A stretch of 64,000 bases of DNA from Lucinisca nassula (lineage: Eukaryota; Mollusca; Bivalvia; Lucinida; Lucinidae). Within the stretch, counting starts at the first letter, position 1. Every line of letters begins with the position of its first letter. Below the pieces are notes generated by a model that had not been told where the DNA came from, made no database searches, and worked only from the letters and a program-made list of their open reading frames with translations. Below, one piece after another: positions 35,201-50,200 of this stretch. The stretch lies in NCBI GenBank assembly GCA_963580285.1, contig OY757026.1, forward strand, positions 65,659,396-65,723,395, in the 5' to 3' direction. The position numbers were made by a program, and so were the translations under genes.

Positions 35201-38200
35201 ACCAGTCAGACGCGCATCCGACTGAGCTGCCTAAGCGGGTTTGCTCATTTAATTTTAACATATCAGACATATTGTATAATAATTTGCTTTCAAAAAGCTA
35301 CCAACAAACCCAACGTATTTGAAACTGACAAAAACTTAATTAATATCAAATTTGTAAAAACAATAATCATCGTCAATGGTTTTAATTTCTTTTTAGTCCC
35401 TAAAGAAATTAAATTTGAACATTTCACTTCAAACGCCTTTTCATTCATACTCATTCTTTGCGCACATAATGTCACGTGTAAAGGAAGCAGAAAGGGTTGG
35501 CACTAGAAAAATCCGTATTATTGTTAATACTGTAGAACTTCGATCGCTCGAACACCGATGGCTCGTTCACCATGGCTGGGTCGAACTCGTTCTTGAGCCC
35601 CTAGGGAAATCCCCTACTGAGAAATAGTGGGAGAAAATTTAGGAGATTTTCGTCCTTTATCTTGCAAATGTTTGCTGTGTGTACTCATTAGAATCGCCTC
35701 GATGAGGCGATTCTAATGAGTACACACAACATACAATTTCATTATAGAACATCGAAAAAATATCAAAAAGTATATCGTATACCTCCTGGCAGTAGCCTTC
35801 AAAGGCTCGAACTATCACTGTCTCGAACAGATTTTCAAGGTCCCAAAGGTGTTCGAGCCATTGAAGTTCGACTGTATGTGCAAAGACCTAATTTATAACC
35901 TATTGTATACCGGTGGACTCTTCCATTGTAGTATGTTTGACAAGTTCATTATTCGTTTCAGGGCTGTCAGGTCTATTTTTGTCGTTGTTGGTTTGTTTAT
36001 TATCATTTGACGTCGCGTCTGAGAATGCAATAACGCCATCCACTAGCGGATTGAATATGCAAATTAATTAGACTGTAACGTAACATGTGCGTCGCCCTGT
36101 TCGACGTCGCGTTTACTAATGGCAAAATATTGTCTTTGTAAACCAATTTTGAAAAAAATGCGTATAAAATATCATATGAATAAGTGTGCTCATGCATTAC
36201 TGAATTTATTAAACGGTCTCAGGAAAAGGTATAAAATGTTCGGCGTAGCCTCGCATTTTATCCATTTTCTTCAACTCGTTTAATACATAAGTTCTCATGA
36301 AAAATCTTCTATTCATTCTATTTGCATTGGGAAATCCTCTTTGCAAACAGTGTAGACCCAGATAGAGCCAATGAAGGATCATTTGTGTCAATAAAATCTA
36401 TGTAGTCCATAAAAACCTTTTTTGTGGGTAATCATTAGAACCGCCTCAACCAACCCTTCTAATGTTCTAATGATTACTCACACAATACGTTAAAAATACA
36501 TAAATATTATGTTGATAACCTTGCTTTCCACTTTAATTGTATGCCGGTTGTCAGGCCTCGGATTCTATGACGGTACCGGCGGAAAGGCTTACCAATGTAA
36601 TGTTGGTTGGTACCCGATGCTCTTTCTCTAGCTGGGCCAATCGGTTCTTACTGTTGGTTTTCGTTCGCTTAACAATTACAGTGGTTTGTTGCTGCCGAGT
36701 TCTCAGCGTTGTTTCATCTCTGAGGTTGTTTGATTTTTGTGTTCTCGGGGGTGTTGCACTGATGAGTTAGGATACCTTCGTGAGGACTGATACATCGCGA
36801 CGGAATTAAGGGCGCGGACTGCCCTCGCACAAAAACGATTCAACCTCCCCCAAGTGATATTCTTTTTACTGACCATTCCAATGCGGTTCTTCCGTCGAAG
36901 TTTATTTTTGATATGGTTTGTCTTTGAAGGTGTGTATCGCTTATATATTTTTGTTTTGACTAGCCAATTGGCCATTTTGTGGGAAAGTAACTCCGCTTTT
37001 GATGTTTCCATTAGGGTCACTGCCCTTGTGGTTTTCCGCTATTGATGTTTCCATTAGGCTCTAGTTAGTTCGAATAAGTGTTTCTGTCCCTTTGGTTTAT
37101 CAAATAGGAGGCGTGGTTTAACTGTATCGATTCCTGATCATTGTTTTGACTTCTATTTTTATATGGAGAAATAAGGAAAACTGTCCTTCAGTTTTCACAG
37201 AATTCTCACCTTATCTGTTGCTATGTATGTCCTTTCGTCGGGTTTCCAGGTAAGATTAGGGTAATTATGGGGTTTAAGTATTCTGTGCATACATTTATTT
37301 GTTACATATATTTGTTGCATGATCTGTTTTCGCAGTAATTTAACCATGCTGGAAAGACTTACGGTATATGTATGCATAATATAGATGATTTTACACTCGT
37401 GGTCATTTTACATAGAGGGTCTTACATGAGTGTTCATGTAATATTGAATTTATTAAACGAGTTGAGGAAAAGGGATAAAATGCGAGGCTTCGCCGAGCAT
37501 TTTATCCCTTTTCCTCAACGAGTTTAATAAATTCAATAATGCATGAGCACGAATGCAAGATTCTATTTATCATATGACATTTAAAGTTCATTTTATTCTC
37601 GTTTGTTTACAAAAATGTCAATATTCCGCCATTAGTAAACACGTCGTCGTTAAGGACATCGTACATGAAACGTTACGGGACGTATCTAGTTAATTTGCAT
37701 ATTTAATCCACTAGTGGATTATCGAAAATATTACATGGCGTTATTACACTCTCAGACGCGAAGTCATATGATAAATGAAATGTATAAAACGAGCCTTTGG
37801 CGTACATTTGAAACTAGAGCTATCACTAAGGGTGATGAATACCCCAACAAAAACTGCCTTGATAGTACAACAGCGGCATTTTGCAATTTTTTCACTTGAA
37901 AGGGGCCATAACTGTGTCGAAAATTGACGAATTGTAGTGGAAATCGAACTTGACCTGTATTTTATGATGTTACATCAGTGTACCAAAAATTATAAAAATC
38001 AGTGAAGCGCTTTTTGAGTTATCGTCTGGAAACCAAGTCAACAGACCGACCGACCGACAAGCTCACTCCTATATACCCCCCCCCCCCACAAATTTCATTA
38101 GTGGGGGTATAATGACCACAAGTGTAAGATTCAGTTAATCATATGACCATTTTAAATTGGATTTTATCGCCTTTAAATTTGATAGTTTTCTCCACAATAA

Positions 38201-41200
38201 TGCATGGTTTACATGGACGTTGTTATGACGTTACATAATTGCGCCAAAATGTTATTACACGTGTGGTCATACGATTTTATTGCGCTTCCCCAGACTTTCG
38301 GATCAGTCTTTAAACCGAGGTCCCATCTCCGTATGACCTCAGTTGTTGGTGGGATGTAAAACTCAAACAATCACTCATACGATTGTATTACACGACGTTA
38401 TCCACTGCTTATCAACGACGTCATATGATAAATAACTGTTCACTTACATTATAAGCATCTAGATTATCTTGAGCTGTCGGTTTGCCCATGTAACGTTCGG
38501 TATACACAGAATCTATGTAAAAGAAAAAATAATCATTTAAGTCTGGTGGGGGTTTGCCCCCACCCATCGGGGATTAGAGAAATAGATTGGACTGCATGGT
38601 GCTTCCACGCAGAGCTGAAACAGACCGCACATTAGTACTGGAAAACGCCTAGAAGGCTCAGGAGACCTTCATGCTTACTGAACAAAGTATTTGTCTAAAT
38701 CGCGACGGAAGTAAGGGCGATGATTGTGGCCACGTAAAATCGATTTAAGCCCCCCCCCCCCCCCCCCCCCCCCCACAGTGGAATTCGATCAAAGGCGGTT
38801 CTTCTGACGCGGTTTATTTTTGTTATGGTTTGTCTTTGGGTGATTGTGTCGCTTATATTATTTTATTTTGGATAGCCTGTTGGCCATTATGTTGGAAAGT
38901 AACTGTTCTTTTGGCTTTCCGCTGTTGATGTTTCCATTAGGTCTGTTGCTTCATGTTTGTGTTTCCTTCCTTATGGTGTTTCTGATGGGAGCTGTGAGTT
39001 GATTGTATCGATTCCTGATCATTGCTTTCACTTCTATTAAGCGTGTCCAAGCCAAGTGGTGCGAATAGGACCTACCAGCCAATAGAACACATTTGGTCAT
39101 TGGGCGGCAGGGCCTGAGATGTGTTTTCAACTCAGTGTTGGGTAAACGTCCCACAAAATTGGAAGCAACGTCCCATAAATGACCTAAATTGTGTTGACGG
39201 GGACGTTAAACCACGATTCAAACAAACATAGTAGTGGCGGTAGAACGTCTTCCTGTGCTTCACTAAAGTGCAGTTTATATTTTATCTTCTTTGGAAACAG
39301 GGAGCCCATGTATGTATCTATAGCTCATGAGGGCATAAGCAGTGTTTATGAAAAGTCGCGAGTAGACCAGTTGCTGTATAGTTGTGTGGGGACATTGTTT
39401 ATTTAGATTTACCGTAGTTCAACATGAAATTTTGTCTGCAGTATTTCATTGGTATTATGAATTTCATCGACCTAAAGCTATGTCAGTTTACTATCTAATA
39501 AATAGAATATCTGCTGATTTTTTTTATCAAGGTGGACTGTTCTAATGAGGAAACTGTTTTTAACATTATCACACCTTGTTTGTTTTGTTGGTTTGTTCTC
39601 GGGTTTAAGGGCCCAGTCAACTCTGTTTAGGTCATTTTTCAGCCGGTCAGTTTACCCATCCACACGTTTGCTTTGCGGGCTAATACGTAAGCAGTTAACA
39701 AATACAGTCCTTATTCTTTAAGCCGAAACTGACAACTACCGTTCTTGAATCAGCGAAAGGGAGTGAATAACTGTAGAAAATATTTCATGATCAATCTCCA
39801 TGAACGAATGTTGCCGACCCCGCCAGGCATCGAACCCGCGTCCTCCTGATCACCTGTCAGACGCGCATCCGACTGAGCTATCGAGACCGGCCATTAACAG
39901 TTTTGGTGAGCTAAAAAGTCTATTTTATGGTTGCAAATGGTTTTAACAGATGCAGTCGTTGTGTGATGCCACGAGCAATTTCATCAATACCAGTAGCTGC
40001 ATCCGTATTCCGAGTTTTCCGAGCTTTTCTTTAAATCATTTGATAATTAAATGCAGTAATCTACTAAGCTATCCTATATCGAACTGTAGCTTCTAATACT
40101 TTATTTATATATAACGTAGTTGCAATGACATTACCACTATATATCATTCAGTAGGTGCATAAGAATATAGTTTATATATATAGTGGAACACTTGTGGAAT
40201 AATGGGGTTATAATCTTATAATCTTGAACATATTACCATAGTATCGCCAGTCAGTTACCGGAGCAACAGCGACTCCACATTTAAATACACCTTCACCGCG
40301 AGCTAGTGCTGAAGCTGTCAGAAATCCCCCGTACGACTGAAAGAGAAACACATTGGTTACTGTTCTATATTCTCTCCATAAAGGTGTGACTAAAAGTAAA
40401 CATGAATATTTTGTTTTATATGAAATATTTTATGAAGTACAACTTTTCAATTTATATGCTACTTTGTTAGAAGGATTTTCACTGACAGAATTGTTTCTGT
40501 AATCAAGCAGACGATATTGTTAAAACATCGCAGTAAAAACAACCATTTATCATATGACGCCGCGTCTGAGAGTGTAATAACGCCAAGTAATATTTATTTT
40601 ATCCACTAGTTGATTAAAAATGCAAATTAGCTAGAAACGTCGCGTAACGTTACATGTACGACGTCCTTAACATCGTAGCGTTTACTAATGGCGGAATACT
40701 GTCATTAGTCTGTGAATTCACGTACTGAAGTCGTCAGACTGTAGTCGTCGCTCTATGACCCTTCTCATCCACCATCTATTGAGTGGTTTTTAGAAACATT
40801 ATAGCTATCGCTTTTGGTAGATGCCTTAGGATTACTGAATTCCTCCGCACAAAATGTAGTTCCTGCCTAATTAACCCTTGTCTTGCTGTTCACGACAACC
40901 CCTATCTTTGCAAACAGTGTGAATCCAGATCCGATTGCTTCTGAAGAAGCCATCTGATCAGGATCTACACCTTTTGACATTCACTTTCTGAATTTGCAGG
41001 AATAAATTTAAATCAAGTAATCTGATTGGTTCAAGGTCAGAGATGGGTGTGGCTAAAATGAATATTCAGCAAGAGACGGGTTAAAGATTGTAGGTCGTGA
41101 AACCATTTCTGTTATCAACACAGCTGTGTTATGTCTGCTGAACTCTGCAGTCTTTATTTGTATGAATGACCCGTAATCTGATTAAACATGGCAGCTCATA

Positions 41201-44200
41201 ATTGCTTTATAAACATGTAATCCAGCATCATTCAGAATCAGAATTGTTACTGGTGGCTTAAAAGAGAGCAAATATTTTAAGACCCATAAGGTCAACAAGC
41301 CTATATAATTAACAATACGTGAACAAGTCCGTGAAATTAACACCCTCTAAACCCCAATTTATATGGAGAAAACAGGGGTTTACGGGGGTATACATTATTT
41401 TTTTCTTATTTCTACTCCAAGACATAGGTTGTGGGTAGTCGTTAGAACCGCCTCAAAGAGATAGTTTTAATGAGCACCCAAAACCTATGTTTGCAATATA
41501 AATCAGAAAAATATCGAGGATTTTCATCAGGAAAGTAGACATTTTGGAGATCTGAAAAAATGCATTACTTCGCACTGGTGAGTTATCGAAATGTCGGGTG
41601 GCAGGGCTTGAGATGTCATATTATCTCAATGTCGGGTAAAAGTCCCACAAAATTGGAAGCAACATCTCCAAAATGACCTTTACAATGTTGACGTGGACGT
41701 TAAACCTCAAATCAAACAAACAAACAATCAAGTTATCGTAATGACACCCCCATATACCCACCTTTTTTCAGAGAAAAATAGGGTGTGCAGGGCATACTTT
41801 ACTCTTCTTACTTCTCTTCTAAAACAATGATTGTGGGTACTTATTAGAGCCTCTTCATTGACGTAGTTCTAATGAGCACCTACAATCGATGTTTGAAGCA
41901 GATAATAAAACACCATCAGGAAAACCTCAGTGTTTAAGCTGTAAAAGAAAGCACTTACTATCGATGTGCATGTATGTTGGAAGCAGAAACCCCCCATGTA
42001 ATAGTCCAGAATCATTCCTGCGACTGTTTTGTCAGAGAGACATCTTAGACGAAAACCAGATAATAATGTTAAGTGCTATAATGGTGTTTCTTCACATACA
42101 AATGTTGGACACTGGCAAATAGTGTAGATCCAGATCAGATACCCTGTAATTCACAGACTTTGAGGCTTCTCAAGCCTTTGATTTTTGTAAAACAGTCGTG
42201 AATAAAATGCGTTTTAAATGTCTTATGATATGTAGAATCTTGCATCCGTGCCCATGTTTGATGGAATTTATTTAACTCGTTAATGAAAAAGGAATAAAAT
42301 GCTTAACAAAGCCTCGCATTTAATTCCCTTTCCCTCAACTCGTTTAATAAATTCAATAATACATGAACACTCATGTAAGATCCTCTATATAACCTACCAT
42401 GCCCCATATAGACGCTGACTTATCATTGACGTAATGTAGAGTGTTGAAGTATCTGAAATATAAAAACGAGACACTGGTACAAGACAAAATCTTAAATCTT
42501 ATGTAACACATCAGGCAATAATATAAAATGAATAATCCCTTGGAATTAGATATAAAACTTCGGTCTAGACCTGATGTTGCAGTTTCGTAACTGCTACCAT
42601 GCATTCAGCAACAGGCTCACAAAACTGGACCATTGAAGCAGAAACCATATCAGGGGACGAAACAATAAATAGGTGTAAAAGAATTCAGCTACGATTGGCG
42701 TAAGGCGTTTAACCATCTTCCCGCTGAATATGACAATCCTACCTATGTAAATCTGAAAAAGCCATCTAACCGGGATCTAGACTGTTTGTCAAACCGTTTT
42801 GAACTTATTTCACTTCACCACAGCTTCTGTAAAGGGAATTCGTAAAACAAACTCGCTGCTCTTCACCATGGTGTAGATTATTTGTTCTTGCACACCAGAC
42901 AAGGAAATCCGTGATTTTACCCTGGGATAGAAATTTATGTTCTGACCCTGGTGTTCCGACCCAAAATCGAATATAATCGCGTGTTTGATAAATGCACTGG
43001 TTGATTACGACCTCGTATGCCTCGTCATTAACGTAGACGTCACTGCACGTTAGGTGATGTCACTAAACATTCCTGCAGTGTCAACACAATATGGCGGACG
43101 TTGGTAACCAAAGGGACTGCAGCATTAAACATCCGCGCTAAGAAATGGAAGGTACGCAAGAAGAATCCGATATGGGTAAGGGGGTGGATAGAAAAATCCG
43201 TCCCTCGGGATCACTGTCCGGCATCACTCGTCAAGCCTCGTGATGCCGGACAGATTCCCTCGGGACGGATTTTTCCATCCACCCCTGACACCCATATAAG
43301 ATTCTTTTGTACTAGTCCTTTGGGATCATTGATTCCACTGCGAAATGTCGAAGATGTCTGAAGATCACTGATAAGGCCTGATTGGTCGAAACTAGCTATT
43401 ATCGACCAGAAATACAATTTGCACACTCTATAGTTTTCTGTTCTGTGTTGCAGTGATTACTTTTTTATAGAACATATTTAATATCTGCTGTGTGATTAGG
43501 AGATATCGATTGAATAAAAAAGACAGCTGTAATTCTCTTGATTTTTTTCTTCCGTATCTGAAATGTGGCAAAATAAATCCATGGTCCTGGCACTAATTCT
43601 GCATGCATGGTAGTTGGTCCAATCTCGAATGATAGCTGTGTTCCCTCTTTAATTGCACACACATTGAGTCTCACATTCTATGAAGGTTCCAGCGTAAAGC
43701 CTTACTTAAACATATTTTTAAAGTTTTTAAGTAATGTCGGTCGGCACCTGATTATCCATCTCTTGTCGGACTCACCGCAGTCTAAACTGTCAGTTTTCTT
43801 TTGCTCCAGTATTTCAGCTATTTGATGTTGTCGAGTCCCATACTTGTTCTTTTCTCGGTAGTTGTATGATGTCTATGTTCTCGGTGATGTAGCACGCCTT
43901 CATGCAGACTGACCAAATTATTTGTCTAAACCACGAAAGTAACAAGGGCGAGGATTGTGACCAAGTAAAATCGATTTGCACACCCCCAACTCCCTCCCCA
44001 GTGGTATGCGTTCTGCTAGACCCTAAACTATTTTCAAAGCTCCACAATTGAATCAGTGGTCCATATAAACAAGAAATTAATAAAATCACACTATGAAATG
44101 GAAAATGGTCATTCAGTTACTATTTCACATTATGGCACTTAAAATTAGGAAATATGTGGACTGCACGTGCATAAGGCAAATACCATAACGAAAACACGCC

Positions 44201-47200
44201 TATACAAATACATTGCAAATTTTACCTTCGAAAATAAAGAAAACATTTCAAGATAAAAGATTGTGATATTTTTCTTATTTCTGCTCAAATTAAAGGTATG
44301 CACACACAATCTTTATTTTGAAACAGAAATAAAATATAAGGTTTTTCCTGTAAACTCCAATTTAACTACCTAAAAGTTGGGCTCAAGGAGGTCAGAAATA
44401 TACAGGTGTGTTTTCGTGATGTCACGCTTTTAAGCCCGGGAAAAAATGAAGACAAAATGGAAGTGGAGGCGATGATCATAAATCTAATATTTATCTCGCA
44501 CCTCCAATCCAAGACACCAAAGGGAAGGACACACCAACATAAAACAACTTTATCATATTTAAACCGTCTCAAGCAGAAAGCCAAAAGGACATAGAGGATC
44601 TTACATGAGTATTCATGTATTATTGAATTTATTTAACGAGTTGATGAAGAGGGATAAAATGCGAGGCTCTGCCGAGCCTTTTTCTTCAACGAGTTTAATA
44701 AGCACTTTATCCCTTTTTCTTCATCGAGTTTAATAAATTTAATAATACACGAGCAAAAATGCAAGATACTATTTATCCTATAACATTTAAAACGCATTTC
44801 ATTCATTTTATTCACGACTGTTTAACAAAAATTTCAATATTCTGCCCTTAGTAAACGCGTCGATAACTTAAAGGACGTCGAACATATAACGATACGGGGC
44901 CTTTCTAGCTTATTTGCAAATTTAATCCACTAGTGGATTATCGAATTTATTACATGGCGTTTTTACATTCTCAAACGCGACGTCATATGATAAAGTTTCT
45001 TTCTTCGTGCTATTCTACACACAGGGTTCTATAATAAAAGACCACCTTTGATACTCTTCAAAAGTAGTCAGACCACTCTGAAGTCTTCATAGAATTTGAA
45101 CAAATAAACACTACCGTATATAACACGAAGGCAAAAATGAAATGTGTGAAAACAAAACAAAGACAACTGGCATAATTATTGGTAACTGTAAAGAAATGCC
45201 CGCTTTGTGACTGTCAGCAGTAAAACTAGTAGATACTAATTATCGTAAACATACAAAATATAAACACCCGCCCTCAGGCCAGCATCATTCTGAATGGTAC
45301 GGTTGGAAGTATACTATTTCAACAGTGAGTCATGGTAAAGGATCTAATAATAATAATAATAATCGACCTTATTTATACAGGGTAACACATTTAGTACTAC
45401 TACTAATCTTCCATGTGGCACTCTCTTCCTGGGGAGGAACCAGTACTAAGCAATGTGGGTAAAGTTTCTTGCTTAAGGAAACAACACGTGCCGCTTGCAG
45501 GGATCGAACCTACTACCTCTCATACTCAAATCCGATGTTTTACCACTGCACCACAGCGCTCTAAAGTAACCCTCAGTCTGTGCACCTAGACAGTGAGAAC
45601 TACAACCTTGACTGTCTGAATGAAGACGTATCGAGCCACTCTATGATAGCATCCGTGCGCTAAAATGGAGTATTTTCCAAATGAAACTGTTCCATGTTTT
45701 TGTTGTTTTTTTTTTCTTGTCCAAATATAGATTTTGGTGCTCGTAAGAATCGCCTCGATCTATACGGTAAACCACCGTAAACCATAGTTTTCTCAATATA
45801 AAGTGGGGTCTAGAGAGATGTTCATTACATGGACCTGTTGACCTGATGAATTTAGCCCACAATGAAGGCTTAAATCAAATTAAACTGAAGTGCCGGGTGG
45901 TCTGCGCCATTGGTACGTACATATTGCGAAATAAAGTTACAAGTTGTCCAAGAAACTTTCGCTTAATGTGCCCAAAGTGATTTTCGGACGAATATAATAT
46001 GACACGAATGGTCACTGGTAGATTAAACATAGTTCGTCTTTGCAAGTATATATTGCAATATCTTATTTGTTTGGACATCCGTTTGGCCATTTTGTGGAAA
46101 ATATCCGTTCGGCTTTCCGCTTGTGATGCATCACGAAAACACGCCTATATAATTCTGACCCCCTGGAACCCCACTTTTATATAGGAAAACTGGGGTTTAC
46201 AGGGGTAAACCTTATTTTTCTTATTTCTGCTCTAAAATATAGATTGTGAGCCTCGATGAGGCGGTTCTAACTAGTGCACACAATCTATATTTTGAGCAGA
46301 AATAAGAAAATATCAGAAATTTTCATCTGAAAATTATCATTTTTTTGGAGATAAAGGTGGCAATGTATTTGTATAGGTGTGTTTACGTAATGGTTTTCAT
46401 CATGGTGAAGTTGTTTCATGTTTGTACTTCTCTAGGATGGAAGGTGAGGAAATTATATCGAGTCCTGATCACTGCTTTTACTTTCACTTTTCGTATGTCC
46501 CAAACAAAAATGCACATTATGAAAACACGCCTATACAAATACGTTGTAAACTTTACCGCCAGAATAACGAAAATTTAAAGATGAAAAATTGTGATATTTT
46601 TCTTATTTCTTTTCAAAACATGGATTGTGGTAACTTGTTAGAACCTCATCATTTAACGAGTACCAACAATTTTATTTTAGAGCAGAAACAAGAAAAATGA
46701 GGTTAACCCCTGTAAATTCCCAGTTTTACAATATATAAATGGGGTTCAAAGGGGTCGGATTTATACAGGCTTTTTTCGTGATGATGAGTTTCGTTTCTTT
46801 CACAAATAGTCCTATCGGGGCTTGAAGAAATAGATGGGCTGCATGATGCATCCACGCAGAGCTGAAACCGACCGGCACACGAATACTGGTATACCGCTTA
46901 TAGGATCTAAGCCTGCCCAGGCAAAGCGGGGCGAGTCAGGCTCTTCCATGCTTGTAAACCATTTCTGTTTCATTGGATGACAGGGCTTGAGATGTCATTT
47001 CATCTCAATCTCGGGTAAACGTCCCACAAAACTGGAAGCAACGTCTTCAAAATGACCTTTACAGAGTTGACTGGGATGTTGACCTCAAATCAAACAAATT
47101 TTGTTTGAAATGGTCTTAATCATTATCTATACAATTTGGTTTGAAATCACTATAACGTTCGACTGATGTCATTTACCTGCCAGCTGCCAGCGTATCATCC

Positions 47201-50200
47201 ACCTCAGTTGTACCAAGGTGTTTATAATTCGTAAATAGCCATCTGTCACCCCTTCCCCCACTTCCGCGGCCATCTACATATGCTATAATGATGTTATGAA
47301 CACTAGATAGGTAGTGCTCCCAGCCTACATTAAATTCTTCTGTTACTTTTTGGCTTCCAGGACTACCATAACTAGAAAACATAAACAAAGATAGTATAAA
47401 CAGTTTAAAGCATGTGTATCCTTAAGTACATGCATGTTCAGTAAATTAAGTGCTTCTTTAGTATTCATACCAGCAAATACATTGATAAACGTGTGAAGAA
47501 TTTGCAGAACATGGGTTGTTTTCATTCCGCTCTACAGTGCTTCTGTATTTCTGCTATGCCACATAAAACCAAGTTTAATATATTAAAGAGCCAATCAAGT
47601 TTGATTTGAAGGATGGAATACAGCTATATGCATGCATTGTTTTTAAGCTTTCTGAATCAGATTAACTTAAGCTGAGGTGTATGTTTTCAACCTGAACTTT
47701 AACCATTTATGAAGAAACGCTTATCATAAAATCAAGTGAATAGTTTAAAACCCTGAAACACTTAACAATTTATGAAGACATGCTGATTCAGGGCTACGGT
47801 GTCTTTAATGCGATTATTGCAATATGGGTTTAATGTATATTGTTCTGTACACAAAAGCCTCCGTGGTGTAGTGGTTACGCTACTTGCCTTGAAAACTAGG
47901 GATCGCAGGATCGATCCCGGGCCTCTCCAAACTTTCGGATGTTTTTTTTTAACCGAGGTCCCGTCTCCTTAGCGGTTTGTGTGACGTAAAACTCAAACAC
48001 TCAATATTATCTTTGATCGGACACATTTCACACAACAAGTTGATTCTTTTGATACACAAAAATAAGACCGCAATTTGACCAGACATGCTTGTAACAATAT
48101 ATGTCGATCCTTTGTCCAAAGCCGTATTAGCTTAAGTTGTGTGATAATTGTAAACGCGTTAACTATTCAATTGAAAACACTATGTAATACTGTGCTATTG
48201 CCGCTGAACAAACGCGAGTGGCAAATCAAAAGACATTCAGCTATTCACATTTCCTTTTTTGCCGTTGTGAATGAGTGAAATTTTATTGTATCGGCGACCG
48301 ACAGCTTTGAGCAACTTGACCCGGAACATTAATGTAAACCTTACAAAAACCCAATAAAATACGCGCCCGAAAGCAAGTTCAATCGACAGGGGCATCCTGC
48401 CCTATTTTTCTAGCTTCTGGTCGACTTTGGCGATGATTATTACTTTATGCATTAAACGCGTAACTTAGTAGCTTTTAGTTGAGCTACAGTTTTGTAACTC
48501 GTAACATGCCTGTGTTTGCTTATCATCATCACGTGAACAAGTCCGTGAAATGAAGACCCCCCAATACCCCACTTTATATAGAGAAAACTGGGGTTTACAG
48601 GGGTATACATTATTTTTCTTATTTGTGCTCCAAGACATAGGTTGTGGGCACCCACAACATATGTTTGCAGTATTTTTAAGAACAATATCACGGATTTTCA
48701 TCAAATAAGTAGCCATTTTGGAGATTTAAAAATAAAGCATTATATCGCAAGGGTGTGTTATCGTAATGTTGCAAAGTGAGCACCTCTTGATATGAAGATG
48801 AATCTGTTTAATTAGCTGTATGTGTTATGGTACTCTTGAAGGCGCTATCGTTTGATATTATTATAATCTTATATGGGTGTGAGGGGTGGATGGAAAAATT
48901 CGTCCTGAGGGTCACTGTCGGACAGTGATCCTGAGGGACGGATTTTTTTATCCGCCCCGGACACCCATATAAGATTCTTTGTCTTGCATACTTTCCATTT
49001 CTTAGCGCGGATTTTTAATGCTGCAGTCACTTCGTTTACCGACGTCCGCCATATTGAGAAGACACTGCAGGAAAGTTTAGTGATGTCACGTCACGTGCTG
49101 TGACGTCAACCTTAACGACGGCGCATACGCGGTCGTAATCAACCAGTACATTTATCAAACACGCGACTATATTCGATTTTGGGTCGAAACACTAGGGTCA
49201 GAACATAAATTTTTATCCCGGGTATAATCACGGGTCTCATTGTCTTGTGTTTCGGGGCATCTACGTGTCGTATCAAGTTTATACTTACACATTAAAAAGT
49301 ATTTCATAAGTTATTATTTCATCTTTCTTTAGGACAGGTGGAAGTAATAGTTTGGCCCACATATCTGAAGAAACAAAGCAGAGTCTCTGAATCAGAACAC
49401 ATTAATTTATTAGAAACTGTATTTCTCTCTTCTTTCACTCTCACACTACTTAACAGCAATTTGTATGAAAAGTCATACAGCTCCCAAATGATTCACCATA
49501 GGGACTGATTTCGAAGATAAAGACACATTAGCTACCTGAGCACTTACCATGTAAGATAATGATTTTTGCATACTTCTCTTCGGATAGACTTGAGGCTATT
49601 GAAGTATTATACGAACAGCGAAGTCTCGCAGACAGGTGATGAGGCTGATCTGATTCTTCGCTACTCACGCAATTCTGGGTGTAGGTTTACAAATTCAGCT
49701 TGGCGTTTCTACCTCTTTGGTGTCTAGGATTGGAATTGAGATGAAAGTGTATTGATTCATGAGCACGCCTTCGATTCCATTATAACGTGTGCTGTACAGA
49801 TGGAAGTGAATAATAAGATAACAATTCAGATGCTCGGACACACTGATGAAGTAACCGATAAGTAAGCCAAGTCCAAGTGTATTTAAACCAGTATATTGCA
49901 AGAGGTTAATGAGGGTCATTGTATGCTCCCCAGGGCACTTCTTGCCTTCGTGTCCATAATGGTAACATAAAAAAAGAAGTTCGGGTTTAAAGGGTATAGA
50001 AATTTGTTTCAATGGCCGTTCCAAGGCGGTCCTTATGTCGTGGTTTATTTTTGTCATGGCTTGTCTTTGAGTGTGAATATCGCTTAATATGTTAATTTGC
50101 TTTGGAAAGCCAATTGGCCATTTTGTGGAAAGCAACTGTCCTTTTGGCTTTCCGCTGGTGATGTTTCCATTAGGGTCTAGTTGTTTCATGTTTGTGTTTC

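Noticed and set aside
37195..37377. Minus-strand ORF with a GTGAGA donor-like end, considered as the missing DPP4 exon
   Set aside because: Its peptide does not match the family, and the true exon was found at 34537-34609 with matching phase.
47857..47925. Possible functional tRNA gene
   Set aside because: Box A and B are present, but the sequence continues into a SINE body and tail, and a body fragment recurs at 38282.
49695..50189. 164-codon minus-strand open frame
   Set aside because: Its first part is R1 repeat sequence read backwards; no domain was recognised.
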